From the NCBI RefSeq assembly GCF_024273195.1, contig NZ_JAMZCU010000002.1, forward strand, positions 496,001-560,000: 64,000 nucleotides of DNA. Reading direction: 5' to 3'. Below are positions 61,801 through 64,000 of this stretch, piece after piece. A model generated the notes under the pieces. It was not told the origin of the DNA and did no database searches. It saw only the letters and a list, made by a program, of their open reading frames with translations. Origin of the DNA: Devosia ureilytica. GTDB taxonomy: Bacteria; Pseudomonadota; Alphaproteobacteria; Rhizobiales; Devosiaceae. The translations under genes were made by a program, and so were the position numbers. The first letter of the stretch is position 1. Each line of letters opens with the position of its first letter.

Positions 61801-62793
61801 ATGAGCATATCCATGACCGACAAAAAAGACGACTTCGAAGCCATCCGCCAGATCTACACAGTGCTGATGCTGCACTTCATGGACGGGCTGACTCAGCAGG
61901 CAATTGCCACCCAGCTCAACCTGTCCACCTCCAAGGTGAACCGGCTGATCACCCAGGGACGCAAGCTGGGCATGGTGAGGATCGACATCGAAAGCCCGTT
62001 CCAACGGCTCGTTGATCTTGAGCAGCGCCTGATGGACGGTGCCCGCCTGGCCAGCGCCGTGGTCACGCCGACCGTGCCGGGCAGCGCTGAATCCACGCTC
62101 CAGCAAGTGGGGCGCGCCGCCGCCAACCAATTGCTCGAGACCCTTCGGGATGGCGACGTTATTGCCATCACGGGCGGCAAGGCCGTCAGCGCCATCGTGG
62201 ACAACCTGCAACCCGAACGCAGCTTCGACATCACAGTGGTGCCGCTCACCGGCGGCGTTCAGGGCAAGTTTTATACCGACGTCAATCACCTGGCGACGCA
62301 GCTGGCTGACCGGTTGGGCGGCAAGGCAATGCTGTTGCACGCTCCACTGTTTGCTGAAAGCCAGGAGCAACGCGACATGCTCATGGACATGGCCTCCACC
62401 AGGGGGGTGTTCGATCTGGCGCGTCAAGCAACGGTGGCATTGGTCGGCATTGGCTCGATCCGCACACCGGGTTCCAGCTACTACGATCTGCACCCCATCT
62501 CGGCTGCCGACCGCGACGCCCTGTTCAGCCAGGGGGTCAGCGGTGAAATGATGGCACACCTCATCCACGCCGATGGCAGTGTTGCCGACTGTCCGCTCAA
62601 TTCGCGCCTGGTGGCGCTCGACCCGGCCGAATTGCTCCGCTGCCAGCGCGTCATCGGCGTCGCTGCCGGTACCGAAAAGGTACTGCCCATCCAGGCGGCT
62701 CTCAATGGGCGTTTTCTCAAGTCCCTGGTTGCCGACGAAGTGACCGTCGCAGCCGTGCTCAGCGCCATGGAAAGCAAACAGAATGTTGCATGA
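61801..62793 (+). CDS. SorC-family transcriptional regulator
   Basis: This 330-residue regulator has an N-terminal HTH (LTQQAIATQLNLSTSKVNRL) and a C-terminal sugar-phosphate-binding domain with NHLATQLADRLGGKAMLLHA, VALVGIGSIRTPGSSYYD and the closing VIGVAAGTEKVLPIQAALNG, the SorC/EryD pattern. It is 23 nt after the permease gene and overlaps the next gene by 11 nt. It is expected to respond to a phosphorylated intermediate of the pathway encoded here. Confidence 0.9.
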   Translation: MSISMTDKKDDFEAIRQIYTVLMLHFMDGLTQQAIATQLNLSTSKVNRLITQGRKLGMVRIDIESPFQRLVDLEQRLMDGARLASAVVTPTVPGSAESTLQQVGRAAANQLLETLRDGDVIAITGGKAVSAIVDNLQPERSFDITVVPLTGGVQGKFYTDVNHLATQLADRLGGKAMLLHAPLFAESQEQRDMLMDMASTRGVFDLARQATVALVGIGSIRTPGSSYYDLHPISAADRDALFSQGVSGEMMAHLIHADGSVADCPLNSRLVALDPAELLRCQRVIGVAAGTEKVLPIQAALNGRFLKSLVADEVTVAAVLSAMESKQNVA

Positions 62794-63775
62794 TGTGCTG
62801 ACACGCGAGATTGGCCATTCGCGCATCATGGCCTCCGCTGTCGGTCTGGGCACCTGGGCCATTGGCGGCTGGATGTGGGGCGGCACCGACGAAGCCGCGT
62901 CCGTCCGCGCCATCGAGGCCTCCATAGATGCCGGCATCTCGCTCATCGATACGGCCCCGGCCTACGGTTTGGGGCGCAGCGAGGAACTGGTGGGGCAGGC
63001 CATTTCGGGCAAGCGTGACAAGGTGGTGATTGCCACCAAATGCGGCCTCAATTGGCACAGCGGCAAGGGCAATCACTTCTTCGAGGAAGCCGGCATGCCG
63101 GTGCACCGCTATCTCGGCGCCGATGGCATTGCCTACGAGGTCGAGCAAAGCCTGAAACGTCTCGGCACCGATTACATCGATCTCTATATCACCCACTGGC
63201 AGGACCCCACGACCCCCCTTGCCGAAACGGTGGACGCGCTGTTGCGCCTCAAGCAGCAGGGCAAGATCCGCGCTATTGGCGCCAGCAATGCCTCGCCCGA
63301 GAACCTGACCGCATATCTCGCCACCGGGCAACTCGACGCCATCCAGGAGCGCTATTCCATGCTCGATCGGGGCATTGCGCAAACGCTCCTGCCCCAGACC
63401 ATGCCATCGGACGTTGCGACGCTGAGCTATTCCTCGCTGGCGCTTGGCTTGCTCACGGGCAAGGTGTCTGCAACCCGCGTGTTCGAGGGCGATGACCAGC
63501 GGGCCGCCGATCCGCGGTTCTCGCCCGAGAACCGGCAACACGCGGCCGATTTTGCCTCGGCGCTTGCGCCGCTCGCCGATCAGCATGGCGCCAGCGTGGC
63601 CCAATTGGTTATCGCCTGGACCCTGCAACAGCCCGGAATCACCTTCGCCCTTTGCGGTGCGCGCGATCCCGAACAGGCGCGCGACAATGCCAGGGCCGCC
63701 CGTATTCGTCTTGGGCCATCAGACCTTGCCCAAATCGAGGCTGCCCGCGTCACCCATCTTGCCGCCATTCCATGA
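62783..63775 (+). CDS. Aldo/keto reductase
   Basis: This 330-residue NADPH-dependent TIM-barrel oxidoreductase has catalytic-tetrad residues in DTAPAYGLGRSEELVG (Asp, Tyr), VIATKCG (Lys) and ITHWQDP (His). It also has the GASNASPENL phosphate-binding turn and CGARDPEQ near the C-terminus. It overlaps the SorC gene by 11 nt and the next gene by 4 nt, so it belongs to the operon. The substrate is probably an aldose, ketose or polyol imported by system 3. Confidence 0.88.
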   Translation: MLHDVLTREIGHSRIMASAVGLGTWAIGGWMWGGTDEAASVRAIEASIDAGISLIDTAPAYGLGRSEELVGQAISGKRDKVVIATKCGLNWHSGKGNHFFEEAGMPVHRYLGADGIAYEVEQSLKRLGTDYIDLYITHWQDPTTPLAETVDALLRLKQQGKIRAIGASNASPENLTAYLATGQLDAIQERYSMLDRGIAQTLLPQTMPSDVATLSYSSLALGLLTGKVSATRVFEGDDQRAADPRFSPENRQHAADFASALAPLADQHGASVAQLVIAWTLQQPGITFALCGARDPEQARDNARAARIRLGPSDLAQIEAARVTHLAAIP

Positions 63776-64000
63776 CCCGCCAATCCACCATAGAGCAGAT
63801 CAAGGCCCGACCTGACCCGGCCGTGCTGGTCATCGGTGGCGGGATCAACGGAATATCGGTCTTCCGCGAACTCGCACTCAACGGCGTGGATGTGGTGCTG
63901 GCCGAAAAGGCCGACTATTGCTCGGGCGCCAGCAGCGCGCTGTCGCGCATGGTGCATGGCGGGCTGCGCTACCTGGAAAACGGCGAATTCAAGCTAGTGC
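63772..64000 (+). CDS. GlpD-like FAD-dependent dehydrogenase, 3' end missing
   Basis: The first 76 residues of an FAD-dependent polyol-phosphate dehydrogenase are present. VLVIGGGINGISVFRELALN is the FAD-binding Rossmann motif, and SGASSALSRMVHGGLRYLEN is the glycerol-3-phosphate dehydrogenase signature. EryB-type erythritol-phosphate dehydrogenases belong to the same family. The ATG at 63772 overlaps the preceding stop by 4 nt. The gene is cut by the window edge. Confidence 0.88.
   Translation, partial: MTRQSTIEQIKARPDPAVLVIGGGINGISVFRELALNGVDVVLAEKADYCSGASSALSRMVHGGLRYLENGEFKLV

Overview
The window is GC-rich, densely coded chromosomal DNA from an alphaproteobacterium, most likely a Hyphomicrobiales member related to Devosia. 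The reasons are the gene order ubiB-ubiE / mutM-rpsT-dnaA-(tonB-like)-dnaN-recF-gyrB, a RegB/RegA pair, a Sit-type manganese transporter with a Mur-like box, and many ribose-type sugar ABC transporters. The genus is inferred from gene content and was not tested by alignment. No rRNA, tRNA, CRISPR array, transposase or integrase was seen.

Region 1 (1-11000) is the replication-initiation neighbourhood. It holds the ends of the ubiquinone genes, the DNA glycosylase gene mutM, rpsT with a clear promoter and terminator, and a leader of about 840 bp before dnaA that is rich in inverted repeats and has a cluster of three GANTC sites. dnaN, recF and gyrB follow. Region 2 (11000-24450) is mixed housekeeping: a PhnA-like protein, a luciferase-like oxidoreductase, a secreted HExxH protein, a class A PBP with a repetitive tail, an L,D-transpeptidase, a YgjP-type peptidase, the redox-sensing RegB/RegA pair, a beta-CASP metallo-hydrolase and an orphan phage-like DUF2793/S74 protein.

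Region 3 (24450-34100) holds the sitABCD operon, an O-antigen-ligase-like gene followed by two tandem GT8 glycosyltransferases, a GT32-like gene, and a YtrA-type GntR/ABC operon with a perfect operator over its promoter. Region 4 (34370-39330) is a putrescine-degradation cluster in two divergent arms (puuAB and puuD-puuC). A remnant of a GntR/FCD regulator follows it.

Region 5 (39485-45745) is the least familiar part. It is a probable four-gene operon of exported proteins: a beta-lactamase-fold serine hydrolase, a Tat-exported beta-carbonic anhydrase, a 410-residue protein with one CxxCH, and a 979-residue protein with six CxxCH haem sites. Its biochemical role cannot be read from the sequence.

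Region 6 (46400-64000) is a carbohydrate-uptake block. It has three complete ribose-type ABC systems: one LacI-controlled with a single-domain ATPase, one next to an SDR enzyme, and one followed by a SorC regulator, an aldo/keto reductase and a GlpD-like dehydrogenase that runs off the window. Between systems 2 and 3 lie a methylmalonate-semialdehyde dehydrogenase gene and a divergent LysR regulator. In all three systems the substrate-binding protein gene is followed by a perfect stem-loop. At least three families of short intergenic palindromic elements are scattered through the window, and some of them supply a stop codon or ribosome-binding site to a neighbouring gene.
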